From Alysiella crassa DSM 2578 (GTDB lineage: Bacteria; Pseudomonadota; Gammaproteobacteria; Burkholderiales; Neisseriaceae), in the NCBI RefSeq assembly GCF_000745955.1, contig NZ_JQKH01000025.1:1-32542 (forward strand): a stretch of DNA of 32,542 bases, given 5' to 3'. The notes under the pieces are model-generated. The model was not told the DNA's origin and ran no database searches. It saw only the letters and a list, made by a program, of their open reading frames with translations. This document shows positions 25,786 through 32,542 of the stretch, piece by piece. Made by a program: the position numbers and the translations under genes. Positions within the stretch are counted from its first letter, which is position 1. Every line of letters begins with the position of its first letter.

Positions 25786-25830
25786 CAGGCAGCCTGTATA
25801 TTTTCAGGCTGCCTGAAGATTTTATTTTGC
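25786..25830. terminator. Bidirectional uptake-sequence terminator
   Basis: CAGGCAGCCTG and CAGGCTGCCTG pair across TATATTTT, followed by GATTTTATTTT on the plus side. It lies in the 69-bp gap between the convergent CYTH and ppk2 genes. Confidence 0.75.
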
Positions 25831-25847
25831 GATTTTATTGAATAAAA

Positions 25848-26768
25848 TCAACCAAATTTATGGTGGGTTTCATTAATATCGGGGTGCAATACCAATAATT
25901 CATCTACCACACCAATCGCCGCCAAATCTTTTTCAGGATAATCCAATTGCGATAAGAAATAGCGAATGCAGTTCAAACGCGCCCGTTTTTTGTCATCAGA
26001 TTTGATGATTGTCCAAGGGGCGGCTTTGCTGTGCGTGTGGAAGAACATATTGTTTTTCGCTTCTGTGTACGCGTCCCATAAATCCAAAGATTGTCTGTCC
26101 ACAGGCGACAATTTCCATTTTTTCAATGGATCCACGCTGCGCGACACAAAACGGCGGAATTGCTCGGCTTCCGAAACCGAAAACCAAAATTTAAACAACA
26201 AGATACCGCTATCTGTCAACATGCGTTCAAATTCAGGGGCTTGGCGCATAAACAAATTGTATTCCACAGGGGTACAAAAACCCATCACGCGCTCCACGCC
26301 AGCACGGTTATACCATGAGCGGTCAAAAAACACCATTTCGCCAGCAGTTGGCAACTCTTTGATATAGCGTTGAAAATACCATTCACCACGTTCACGTTCA
26401 TCGGGTTTTGCCAAAGCCACCACGCGCGCGCCACGCGGATTCAAATGCTCCATATAACGCTTAATCGTGCCGCCTTTGCCCGCCGCGTCCCGACCTTCAA
26501 ACAGCAACACAATGCGTTGCCCCGTGTCTTTCACCCAGCCTTGTACTTTAAGTAATTCAATTTGCAGTAATTTTTTCGCTTCTTCATACTCGCGGCGTTT
26601 CATGCGTTCTGGATAAGGATAATCCGCAGGCAAAGGCGCGTCCATGCTGTCTTCAGGCGTAATTTCGCCCTGATATTTCAAAATTTCTTCCATAAAACGC
26701 TGCGAACGCAATTTTTCTTCTTCTGGAATCACAATTTCTTCGTAGGGTGTCAATTGATGTTCGGTCAT
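25848..26768 (-). CDS. ppk2: Polyphosphate kinase 2
   Basis: A 306-residue single-domain PPK2 that transfers phosphate between polyphosphate and nucleotides. The Walker A-like loop EGRDAAGKGGT is at about 91-101, KPDERERGEWYFQRY follows, and the lid DRSWYNRAGVERVMGF starts at residue 149; FWFSVSEAEQFRRF and the DPLKKWKLSPVD segment complete the family pattern. AAAGGA is well placed before ATG 26768. Family members differ in preference (NDP, NMP or GTP synthesis), which cannot be read with confidence here. It is convergent with the CYTH gene and divergent from pabB. Confidence 0.93.
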   Translation of the reverse strand: MTEHQLTPYEEIVIPEEEKLRSQRFMEEILKYQGEITPEDSMDAPLPADYPYPERMKRREYEEAKKLLQIELLKVQGWVKDTGQRIVLLFEGRDAAGKGGTIKRYMEHLNPRGARVVALAKPDERERGEWYFQRYIKELPTAGEMVFFDRSWYNRAGVERVMGFCTPVEYNLFMRQAPEFERMLTDSGILLFKFWFSVSEAEQFRRFVSRSVDPLKKWKLSPVDRQSLDLWDAYTEAKNNMFFHTHSKAAPWTIIKSDDKKRARLNCIRYFLSQLDYPEKDLAAIGVVDELLVLHPDINETHHKFG

Positions 26769-26861
26769 GGCAGTCCTTTCATATCATGTGTTAAGTTAAG
26801 AAAATGTAATTTACTGTAATTCTAACACAAATTAACAAATAAAGTGCTAGCAAAAAACCGT

Positions 26862-26867
26862 TATAAT
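26862..26867 (+). promoter_or_regulatory. Candidate -10 element for pabB-pabC
   Basis: A perfect TATAAT lies 28 bases before the ATG at 26896; the -35 region is poor, so the assignment is tentative. Confidence 0.4.
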
Positions 26868-26895
26868 CACATTTTTTGTTTTGGCTCAAGTTATT

Positions 26896-28674
26896 ATGCA
26901 AGCATTTGTTTTATTTGACGATATTCCGCAAAAACGTGCGGTTTTATTGCAACATTTTGTCCACAGCGACACCTTCACCTCCGACACACTAGAGCAATTA
27001 GACGATTGCCTGCAAAAAGGTTGGGCAAAACAATGGCATTGCGCCCTATTTGCCGATTATGAATTGGGTTTGCCCTTGCAAAAATTGGTAGAACGCACAG
27101 ATTTTTCAGGCAGCCTGAAAATTTATTGGTTTGCCGAAAAACATATTTTGCCCAACGCCGAAACATGGTTAGCCGAACGCGGCGGCAACGCCCCCGCAGG
27201 CATTGCCACACCCCAAATCAGCCAAGCCGAAGCAGATTATCATCACACCATCAACCAAATTCACGAAGCCATACGGCGCGGCGACACCTACCAAATCAAC
27301 CACACCGTGCGCCTACACACCACGACTTATGGCAATCCAATCCGCCTGTACGCTCGATTGCGCCAAAACGTGCCATACGCCGTACTCGCCGCCTTGCCCG
27401 ATGGTGGCTGGACGCTGTGTTTTTCGCCCGAATTATTCTTACGCATTGAAAACAATGGGAAAATCACCACTGAACCGATGAAAGGCACCGCTCCCATCTT
27501 GGGCGATGGCTTGGACGAACAACGCGCCGCCGAACTCCGCGCCGACCCCAAAAATCGCGCCGAAAACACCATGATTGTGGATTTATTGCGCAACGATTTG
27601 GGTAAATTAGCCGAAATTGGCGGCGTATCCGTGCCAGAACCGTTTAAAATCAATGCTTTTGGTACAGTTTGGCAAATGACCAGCGTAGTGCAAGCGCAAT
27701 TAAAACAAGGGATTACATTTTCCCAAATTTTACGCGCCACCTTTCCCTGCGGCAGTATTACGGGTGCACCGAAACGAAAAAGTATGGAAATCATTAACTT
27801 ACTGGAAGATAGTCCACGTGCTTTGTACACAGGCAGCATAGGTTTTTTGGAACACGCGCCCGATTCCGCGCTCGGCTTTTCAGGCTGCCTGAATGTGGTG
27901 ATTCGTACCCTAAATTTAATTCCAAAAGAAAATTCTACTGAATATTTAGGTACTTATGGTGTAGGGAGTGGCATAGTGATAGACAGCCGCGCTGCCGATG
28001 AATACGCCGAATGCGCGTGGAAAGCGCGTTTTTTAAGCGAATTGCGCCCCGAATGCGATTTATTTGAAACCATGCGCGTGGAACAAGGCAAAATCGCCTT
28101 GCTTACACAACATATTGATAGATTAGCACATTCCGCCTTGTGCCTGAATATCCCATTCACACGCCAAGCCGCGATGAATGTATTGGAAAATGTGTTGGTA
28201 GAATTAGATAATTCATTGATTTACCGTATGAAATTAAGTTTAACCGCTTCAGGCAGCCTGAAAACGGAATACGCACCACTTGCCGAATTGCCCGAAAATC
28301 AAAAAATCATCTTCAGCGACAAAGTGTTAGCCAATCACGACCCTTTGCGCCGCCACAAAACCAGCCATCGCGCCGACTGCGACCACGCATGGCAAGCCGC
28401 CGAACGCGTGGGCGCGTTTGATGGATTATTGTTTAATGAAAATGGCGATTTGCTGGAAGGTGGACGCAGTAGCGTGATGATTTTATGGGAAAATCAATGG
28501 CTCACGCCGCCATTGGATTTGGACATTTTGCCCAGCATTGCGCGACAAATTGCCCTGAATTCAGACAGCCTGAAAGAAGCGCGGATTAGCCGCGAGATGG
28601 TGCGCCGCGCCGAAAAAATCCGCGTGGGCAATGCTTTGCGTGGCTGGCTAGAAGTAACATTATTGGAGATTTAA
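26896..28674 (+). CDS. pabB-pabC: Fused aminodeoxychorismate synthase component I / aminodeoxychorismate lyase
   Basis: Encodes 592 residues joining two steps of p-aminobenzoate synthesis for folate. Residues 1 to about 375 are a chorismate-binding PabB domain with the active-site lysine in EPMKGTAP (Lys196), RAENTMIVDLLRNDLG, FPCGSITGAPKRKSMEII and GSIGFLE. The rest is a PLP-dependent lyase of the aminotransferase IV fold: LFETMRVEQGKIALLTQHIDRL, lysine 488 in RRHKTSHR and LLEGGRSSVMI. This fusion is known in several bacteria. The frame opens at a TTG 15 bases earlier, but ATG 26896 is preferred; there is no clear SD. Uptake sequences are translated as SGSLK and SGCLN. Confidence 0.92.
   Translation: MQAFVLFDDIPQKRAVLLQHFVHSDTFTSDTLEQLDDCLQKGWAKQWHCALFADYELGLPLQKLVERTDFSGSLKIYWFAEKHILPNAETWLAERGGNAPAGIATPQISQAEADYHHTINQIHEAIRRGDTYQINHTVRLHTTTYGNPIRLYARLRQNVPYAVLAALPDGGWTLCFSPELFLRIENNGKITTEPMKGTAPILGDGLDEQRAAELRADPKNRAENTMIVDLLRNDLGKLAEIGGVSVPEPFKINAFGTVWQMTSVVQAQLKQGITFSQILRATFPCGSITGAPKRKSMEIINLLEDSPRALYTGSIGFLEHAPDSALGFSGCLNVVIRTLNLIPKENSTEYLGTYGVGSGIVIDSRAADEYAECAWKARFLSELRPECDLFETMRVEQGKIALLTQHIDRLAHSALCLNIPFTRQAAMNVLENVLVELDNSLIYRMKLSLTASGSLKTEYAPLAELPENQKIIFSDKVLANHDPLRRHKTSHRADCDHAWQAAERVGAFDGLLFNENGDLLEGGRSSVMILWENQWLTPPLDLDILPSIARQIALNSDSLKEARISREMVRRAEKIRVGNALRGWLEVTLLEI
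27104..27120. repeat. Palindromic DNA uptake sequence (17 bp) in pabB
   Basis: TTTCAGGCAGCCTGAAA, translated FSGSLKI. Confidence 0.9.
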
Positions 28675-28681
28675 AACAAAA

Positions 28682-28714
28682 AACACCGCCAATCCCATGA
28701 TTGGCGGTGTTTTT
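28682..28714. terminator. Bidirectional intrinsic terminator
   Basis: AACACCGCCAATC - CCAT - GATTGGCGGTGTT is a perfect 13-bp stem with T-runs in both directions. It lies in the short gap between convergent pabB-pabC and rpsU and is the one major terminator here not built from uptake sequences. Confidence 0.93.
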
Positions 28715-28726
28715 CTCACTCAAAAA

Positions 28727-28939
28727 TTAATACATTTTGGGTGGCAAAGTTTGGCTACGCAAGCGTTTTTGCAAGCGTTTTACGGCTGCGGCTTTTTTGC
28801 GTTTGCGTTCAGTCGTTGGTTTTTCGTACGCTTCGCGCGCGCGCAATTCGGTCAGCAGACCAGTTTTTTCAATTGCACGTTTAAAACGGCGCATTGCCAC
28901 TTCAAATGGTTCATTTTCTTTTACACGAATAGCAGGCAT
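28727..28939 (-). CDS. rpsU: 30S ribosomal protein S21
   Basis: A 70-residue, strongly basic protein ([21 protein letters not shown] and an Arg/Lys-rich C-terminus). S21 joins the small subunit late and helps 30S subunits select mRNA. Length and sequence are typical. AAGGA precedes ATG 28939. It stands alone: the upstream neighbour clpA is 238 bp away on the same strand, and that gap holds a hairpin terminator, a palindromic uptake sequence and a TATGATAATCATA palindrome. Confidence 0.97.
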   Translation of the reverse strand: MPAIRVKENEPFEVAMRRFKRAIEKTGLLTELRAREAYEKPTTERKRKKAAAVKRLQKRLRSQTLPPKMY

Positions 28940-28999
28940 GTTTTCAGTCCTTATTAAAAATTAAAAAATGGTTTAAAAAATAAATACAGCGTTATTTGA

Positions 29000-29016
29000 T
29001 TTCAGGCTGCCTGAAA
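29000..29016. repeat. Palindromic DNA uptake sequence upstream of rpsU
   Basis: TTTCAGGCTGCCTGAAA within the 238-bp rpsU-clpA gap; about 60 bp upstream of the rpsU start. Confidence 0.9.
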
Positions 29017-29027
29017 ATGTTTGATTT

Positions 29028-29042
29028 GTATGATAATCATAC
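29028..29042. promoter_or_regulatory. GTATGATAATCATAC palindrome upstream of rpsU
   Basis: A 15-bp near-perfect palindrome 89 bp before the rpsU start. It contains TGATAATCAT, the centre of the Fur consensus, but could equally be -10 sequence of an rpsU promoter (TATGAT or TATCAT on the minus strand). Confidence 0.25.
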
Positions 29043-29121
29043 AGGCGAAACACGCGCCGATGATGAAAACATCACCCCCTAACCAACACAACATGTTTAT
29101 GAGCCATGTTGCAAAATAATT

Positions 29122-29144
29122 CAGCCGTTTGAATCAAACGGCTG
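29122..29144 (-). terminator. Candidate clpA terminator
   Basis: CAGCCGTTTG - AAT - CAAACGGCTG is a perfect 10-bp stem 34 bp after the clpA stop; on the minus strand it is followed by AATTATTTT, a weak T-run. Confidence 0.65.
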
Positions 29145-29177
29145 TTCAATCAAAAAATTGCGCCGATTATCGCAGTT

Positions 29178-31460
29178 TCAGGCTGCTTCGTCAAGTTTCT
29201 CTTTTTTGCGGCTAACACGTGGTTTTGTAAACGATAATTTTGTTTCTTGCTTATCCGCGTCCCAATCCACCCACACTTTGCCACCGTCCACCAAACGCCC
29301 AAACAACAATTCATCTGCCAACGCCTTACGAATTTGTTGCTGAATCAAACGGTTCATTGGGCGCGCACCCATTTGTGGGTCAAAACCTTTTTCCGCCAAA
29401 TACTTACGCATGGATTCGCCAAACACCGCCACCACATTTTTTGCCGCCAACGAATCCGCCAAAGCCGCCAAAAATTTGTCCACCACCTTCACAATCATCT
29501 CGGGCGAAAGCGGCGCAAAGGGGATAATTGCGTCCAAACGGTTGCGGAATTCGGGCGTGAATTGTTTTTTAATGTCCACCATTTCATCGCCGCGCTCGCG
29601 TTTGCTGGTAAAGCCGAAAGTGGGACGGCTCAAGGCTTCCGCGCCCGCATTGGTGGTCATGATGATAATCACATTGCGAAAATCCGCGCTGCGCCCTGTG
29701 TTGTCGGTCAGTCTGCCTGCGTCCATTACTTGCAGCAAAACATTGTAAATATCGCGGTGGGCTTTCTCAATTTCGTCTAATAATAAGACCATATGTGGTT
29801 GTTTATTCACGCATTCGGTCAATAATCCACCCTGTTCATAACCCACATAACCAGGGGGCGCACCAATCAAACGCGACACCGCATGCGCTTCCATATATTC
29901 AGACATATCAAAGCGTTGTAATGGCACGCCCAAGCAGTGCGCCAATTGTTTCGCCACTTCCGTTTTGCCCACGCCCGTTGGCCCGCTAAACAGAAAACTG
30001 CCAATTGGTTTTTCAGGCAGCCCCAAACCTGCGCGCGACATTTTCACCGCCGAAACAAGGGCTTCAATCGCATTGTCCTGCCCAAAAACTTGCGCTTTTA
30101 AATCCGCCGCCAGCGTTTTCAAAATTTGTTTGTCATCGTGCGACACGGTGGTTTCGGGAATCCGCGCGATTTTCGCGATGACTTGTTCAATAATGGTTTT
30201 GTCAATGTGCGTGGTGCGGTGTTCAGGCTGCCTGATTCGTTGCGCCGCACCCGCTTCGTCAATAATATCAATGGCTTTATCGGGCAAAAAACGCTCGTTA
30301 ATGTATTTGGCGGACAATTCGGCAGCAGCCTGAAACGCTTCGTCCAAATACTGCACCGCATGATGTTGCTCAAACATTGGGCGCAAACCTTGCAAAATTT
30401 GCACCGTTTCCGCCACACTCGGCTCAACAATATCAATTTTTTGGAAACGGCGACTCAAAGCGTGGTCTTTGCTGAACACCGTGCGAAATTCTTCGTAAGT
30501 GGTTGCGCCGATGCAACGCAGGCTGCCTTTTGCTAAAGCGGGTTTGAGCAAATTGCTGGCGTCCATCGTGCTGCCTTGCGTGCTGCCTGCGCCAATCACG
30601 GTATGAATTTCGTCAATAAACAAAACCGCGTTGTCCACTTTTGCCAATTCTTTCAGCACGGCTTTTAAACGCGCTTCAAAATCGCCACGATATTTCGCCC
30701 CCGCCAACAATGCCCCCATGTCCAGCGCAAACACAGTCGCATTTGCCAAAACTTCAGGTACTTGTTTTTGTTCAATTAAATAAGCCAAACCTTCCGCCAA
30801 CGCGGTTTTGCCCACGCCAGCCTCGCCTACCAAAAGCGGATTGTTTTTGCGGCGGCGGCACAAGACTTGCAACAAGCGTTCCATCTCCATCGTTCGCCCA
30901 ATCAAAGGGTCTATGCGCCCAGCTTGCACTTCCGCGTTTAAATTCAAAGTATAGGCTTCAAGTGGATTATCCGCCAAATTGTCTTCTTCATCGTCATGTG
31001 CATGGTTGTGGTTGGGTTTTTCGCCGTGCGCCAAATAGCGTAACACATCGGCGCGTTTTACCCCTTGTAATTCCAAGAAATACACCGCATGGCTGTCTTC
31101 TTCATACATCAAAGCGGCGAACGCGTCTTGCGGCGACACCAGTCCATGCCCCTGATTGTGTTGCTGAACATGAATCATGGCGCGTTGCAAAACCCGTTGA
31201 AAACCAATGGTGGGCGTGGGTTCGCGTTTTAAACTGGAAACGCGTTTGCCAAAAGTCGGCGTATTTTCCCGAATATGCTCAATTAATTGTTCTGTCAAAA
31301 CATACACATCTGCGCCACAGGCTGCCAAAATATCGCGTACCTCTTCCGAATCACGAATCAGCCCAAACAATAAATGTTCCAAGCCCACCAATTCATGATA
31401 TTCCGCATACGCAGCCTCGTGAATATTTTGCAAAATAAGTTCCAATTGTTCTGAAATCAT
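29178..31460 (-). CDS. clpA: ATP-dependent Clp protease ATP-binding subunit ClpA
   Basis: Encodes 760 residues. The AAA+ unfoldase feeds proteins to ClpP. An N-terminal Clp repeat domain ([26 protein letters not shown]) is followed by a short His/Asp/Glu-rich linker ([10 protein letters not shown], 151-160). The first AAA+ module has Walker [10 protein letters not shown] (212 onward) and VLFIDEIHT; the second has [13 protein letters not shown] and [14 protein letters not shown] 31460 is preceded by GGAGG and overlaps the clpS stop as ATGA, so the two are translationally coupled; the frame extends to a TTG at 31481 but the SD decides. Uptake-sequence fragments lie inside (encoding RQPE and similar). 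clpP is not in the window. Confidence 0.96.
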   Translation of the reverse strand: MISEQLELILQNIHEAAYAEYHELVGLEHLLFGLIRDSEEVRDILAACGADVYVLTEQLIEHIRENTPTFGKRVSSLKREPTPTIGFQRVLQRAMIHVQQHNQGHGLVSPQDAFAALMYEEDSHAVYFLELQGVKRADVLRYLAHGEKPNHNHAHDDEEDNLADNPLEAYTLNLNAEVQAGRIDPLIGRTMEMERLLQVLCRRRKNNPLLVGEAGVGKTALAEGLAYLIEQKQVPEVLANATVFALDMGALLAGAKYRGDFEARLKAVLKELAKVDNAVLFIDEIHTVIGAGSTQGSTMDASNLLKPALAKGSLRCIGATTYEEFRTVFSKDHALSRRFQKIDIVEPSVAETVQILQGLRPMFEQHHAVQYLDEAFQAAAELSAKYINERFLPDKAIDIIDEAGAAQRIRQPEHRTTHIDKTIIEQVIAKIARIPETTVSHDDKQILKTLAADLKAQVFGQDNAIEALVSAVKMSRAGLGLPEKPIGSFLFSGPTGVGKTEVAKQLAHCLGVPLQRFDMSEYMEAHAVSRLIGAPPGYVGYEQGGLLTECVNKQPHMVLLLDEIEKAHRDIYNVLLQVMDAGRLTDNTGRSADFRNVIIIMTTNAGAEALSRPTFGFTSKRERGDEMVDIKKQFTPEFRNRLDAIIPFAPLSPEMIVKVVDKFLAALADSLAAKNVVAVFGESMRKYLAEKGFDPQMGARPMNRLIQQQIRKALADELLFGRLVDGGKVWVDWDADKQETKLSFTKPRVSRKKEKLDEAA

Positions 31461-31756
31461 GATAATTCCTCCACCGTGCAAAGCAGGGGGAAACCCGCTT
31501 CGCTGGCGCGATTAAGTACTTGCTGTTGTTTGGTTTCGGCGATGTCGCGTGAATATTCGCCGCATAAGCCTTTGCCCTGATGATGAATTTGCAGCATGAT
31601 GGCAATAGCGCGTTGTTCAGGCTGCCTGAAAATATCGGTTAAGATTTCCACCACAAAATCCATTGTGGTGTAATCATCGTTGTGTAAAAACACGCCGTAG
31701 CGTTTGGGTGGGGCAATTTGGTCGCGCACGGGCGCAAGGGTGGATTGTGGAGACAT
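31457..31756 (-). CDS. clpS: ATP-dependent Clp protease adaptor ClpS
   Basis: Encodes 99 residues. ClpS delivers N-degron proteins to ClpA. After a flexible N-terminus the core is typical: PKRYGVFLHNDDYTTMDFVVEIL, where HNDDYTTMDFV forms the N-end residue pocket, then a conserved helix and GKGLCGEYSRDIAETK. An uptake sequence is translated within the core as FRQPEQ, at a position where the family usually has a short variable stretch. Its stop overlaps the clpA start (ATGA). SD before ATG 31756 is weak. Confidence 0.95.
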   Translation of the reverse strand: MSPQSTLAPVRDQIAPPKRYGVFLHNDDYTTMDFVVEILTDIFRQPEQRAIAIMLQIHHQGKGLCGEYSRDIAETKQQQVLNRASEAGFPLLCTVEELS

Positions 31757-31822
31757 TTTGTGAAAATTGTGTTGTAAATTTCGCTTATTTTAATAAAAAA
31801 ATGAATTTTCGCAAAACAATCC

Positions 31823-31851
31823 TTGACTAAAATCTCTAACACCTGTAAAAA
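31823..31851 (+). promoter_or_regulatory. Candidate promoter of the cold-shock gene
   Basis: TTGACT (31823-31828), 17-bp spacer, TAAAAA (31846-31851). Transcription from here would give a leader of about 95 bases before ATG 31955; long structured leaders are usual for csp genes and contribute to cold control. Confidence 0.45.
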
Positions 31852-31954
31852 GTCAAACCAGCGATGAGTTGGGCTGTCTAATTCGCATTATGCCTGTTGA
31901 ACTGCCAGTTTTTCGCTATGTTTTTTAATTTTTTTGTATGAAAGTAGCATAATT

Positions 31955-32158
31955 ATGGCAACTGGTATTGTTAAATGGTTCAACGACGCTAAAGGCTTCG
32001 GTTTCATCACTCCAGACGAAGGTGGCGAAGATTTGTTCGCACATTTCTCTGCGATTAACATGGAAGGCTTCAAAACTTTGAAAGAAGGTCAAAAAGTTTC
32101 TTTTGAAGTAACCACAGGTCCTAAAGGCAAACAAGCCGCTAATATCCAAGCAGCTTAA
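31955..32158 (+). CDS. Cold-shock protein, CspA family
   Basis: A 67-residue single cold-shock domain with both RNA-binding motifs, KGFGFI and DLFAHFS, in [20 protein letters not shown]. These proteins bind single-stranded RNA and DNA and act as RNA chaperones. ATG 31955 is fixed by family alignment; the frame opens at 31934 but the extra seven residues do not fit. There is no strong SD. Divergent from clpS, with a leader of roughly 95 bases if the promoter at 31823 is right, and followed by its own terminator. Codon use is strongly biased (many GGC, AAA and GAA), consistent with high expression. Confidence 0.95.
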   Translation: MATGIVKWFNDAKGFGFITPDEGGEDLFAHFSAINMEGFKTLKEGQKVSFEVTTGPKGKQAANIQAA

Positions 32159-32171
32159 TCGTTATTCCGCA

Positions 32172-32210
32172 AGACGGCAGATTGTTTAGCAATTTGTCGT
32201 TTTGTTTTTT
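32172..32210 (+). terminator. Terminator of the cold-shock gene
   Basis: AGACGGCAGATTG (32172-32184), loop TTTAG, CAATTTGTCGTTT (32190-32202) pair with three or four G-T wobbles, followed by a T-rich run to 32210. Confidence 0.8.
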
Positions 32211-32238
32211 CAGGCTGCCTTTCAGTACACGACAAAAA
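32208..32238. repeat. Half composite repeat: uptake sequence plus TACACGACAAAA arm
   Basis: TTTCAGGCTGCCTTTCAG followed by TACACGACAAAAAAT. The same order (uptake sequence, about three bases, TACACGA[C/T]AAAA) occurs at the right arms of the composite repeats at 9245-9391 and 21403-21564. Here the GTAGGGTG palindrome is absent and transposase codons follow directly. Confidence 0.6.
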
Positions 32239-32542
32239 ATCGGACGACCTGTTTTGGGTTTGAAAAATAGTCCAAAGTTGCCATCATCAACATGGCAGCT
32301 TTGGCAAGCTGCTCTAAACCAACACGAAAAATACCTTGCGATAAACGTTCATGAGATTTAGGCTTAATTGGATTAAGCGCATGTTGCCAACGCCCGATAA
32401 CATAAGCCCAAGCCAATGTAACTGCCAGAATCGCAAACAACTTTTCCATTTTAACAGGGTCAGTCATGTGCGTGGCTTCCAAGTCAAAACCGCGTTTTTT
32501 CAGGCAGCTAAACAGCATTTCAATTTGCCAGCGCTGACGGTA
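32222..32542 (-). CDS. IS4-family transposase, C-terminal fragment
   Basis: The window holds the last 106 codons; the N-terminal part lies beyond the right edge. The IS4 YREK motif Y-(2)-R-(3)-E-(6)-K fits YRQRWQIEMLFSCLK exactly, with the catalytic glutamate at the eighth position. GFDLEATH, then a helix-rich tail (KLFAILAVTLAWAYVIGRW), is typical of the family. The stop codon at 32222 lies inside the TACACGACAAAA arm described separately. The codons for LFSCLKK contain an uptake-like AGCTGCCTGAAA. Whether the full element is intact cannot be judged. Confidence 0.85.
   Translation of the reverse strand, partial: YRQRWQIEMLFSCLKKRGFDLEATHMTDPVKMEKLFAILAVTLAWAYVIGRWQHALNPIKPKSHERLSQGIFRVGLEQLAKAAMLMMATLDYFSNPKQVVRFFVVY

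Noticed and set aside
30641-31438. A 265-residue plus-strand ORF opposite clpA
   Set aside because: It is Pro/Arg-rich shadow translation of the clpA antisense strand with no SD or known domain.
1-32542. CRISPR arrays, tRNA or rRNA genes
   Set aside because: The recurring motifs are dispersed uptake sequences and palindromes without regular spacers; no cloverleaf or rRNA sequence was recognised.

Overview
The window looks like chromosome from a Neisseriaceae bacterium of the Kingella/Alysiella/Simonsiella type. The main evidence is the DNA uptake sequence AGGCAGCCTGAAA (reverse TTTCAGGCTGCCT), the 'king' dialect. Some 60 full or near-full copies can be marked by eye, inside and between genes. 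Gene content agrees: a PilC/PilY1 pilus-tip protein, RNase Z, HemJ, a System II cytochrome c gene, ClpS-ClpA and a complete glycogen cluster. I cannot name genus or species from sequence alone.

Layout. 1-435: the first 41 codons of a Ser/Thr kinase running off the left edge, then half of a Correia-like repeat abutting a 164-bp inverted-repeat element. 469-3465: rnz and a prolyl-oligopeptidase-family peptidase, both minus strand. 3828-7475: pilC, free of uptake sequences and followed by an uptake-sequence hairpin terminator and a 107-bp Correia-like element. 7797-17489: glycogen cluster on the minus strand, transcribed malQ-glgB (one fused ORF), glgX, glgC, glgA, with a small zinc-ribbon gene on the other strand between malQ-glgB and glgX. 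17710-19632: mutL. 19796-21339: two envelope proteins of unknown role, a His-rich DUF302 lipoprotein and a coiled-coil protein with a DUF6636-like cysteine domain. 21590-25154: ccsB/resB, aroE and hemJ. 25311-26768: a CYTH phosphatase candidate convergent with ppk2. 26896-28939: fused pabB-pabC and rpsU. 29178-32158: clpA, clpS and a cold-shock gene. 32222-32542: the C-terminal end of an IS4-family transposase running off the right edge.

How the genes work together. GlgC makes ADP-glucose, GlgA polymerises it, GlgB branches it, GlgX debranches it and MalQ rearranges maltodextrins, so the cluster covers glycogen synthesis and part of its breakdown; no glycogen phosphorylase gene is present here. 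ClpS and ClpA overlap by ATGA and form the N-degron adaptor and unfoldase pair. PPK2 and the CYTH protein both point to polyphosphate or triphosphate handling.

The most unusual material is non-coding. (1) Fifteen uptake sequences are extended to a 17-bp palindrome with one asymmetric central base. (2) Four copies of a 75-79 bp GTAGGGTG palindrome occur; three are bounded by uptake sequences, and two of those also carry TACACGACAAAA-like arms, while part of the same unit coincides with the 3' end of the IS4 transposase gene. (3) Correia-type repeats occur in a genome that does not use the Neisseria sensu stricto uptake dialect. (4) A ribosome-binding site sits at the domain boundary inside the malQ-glgB fusion.
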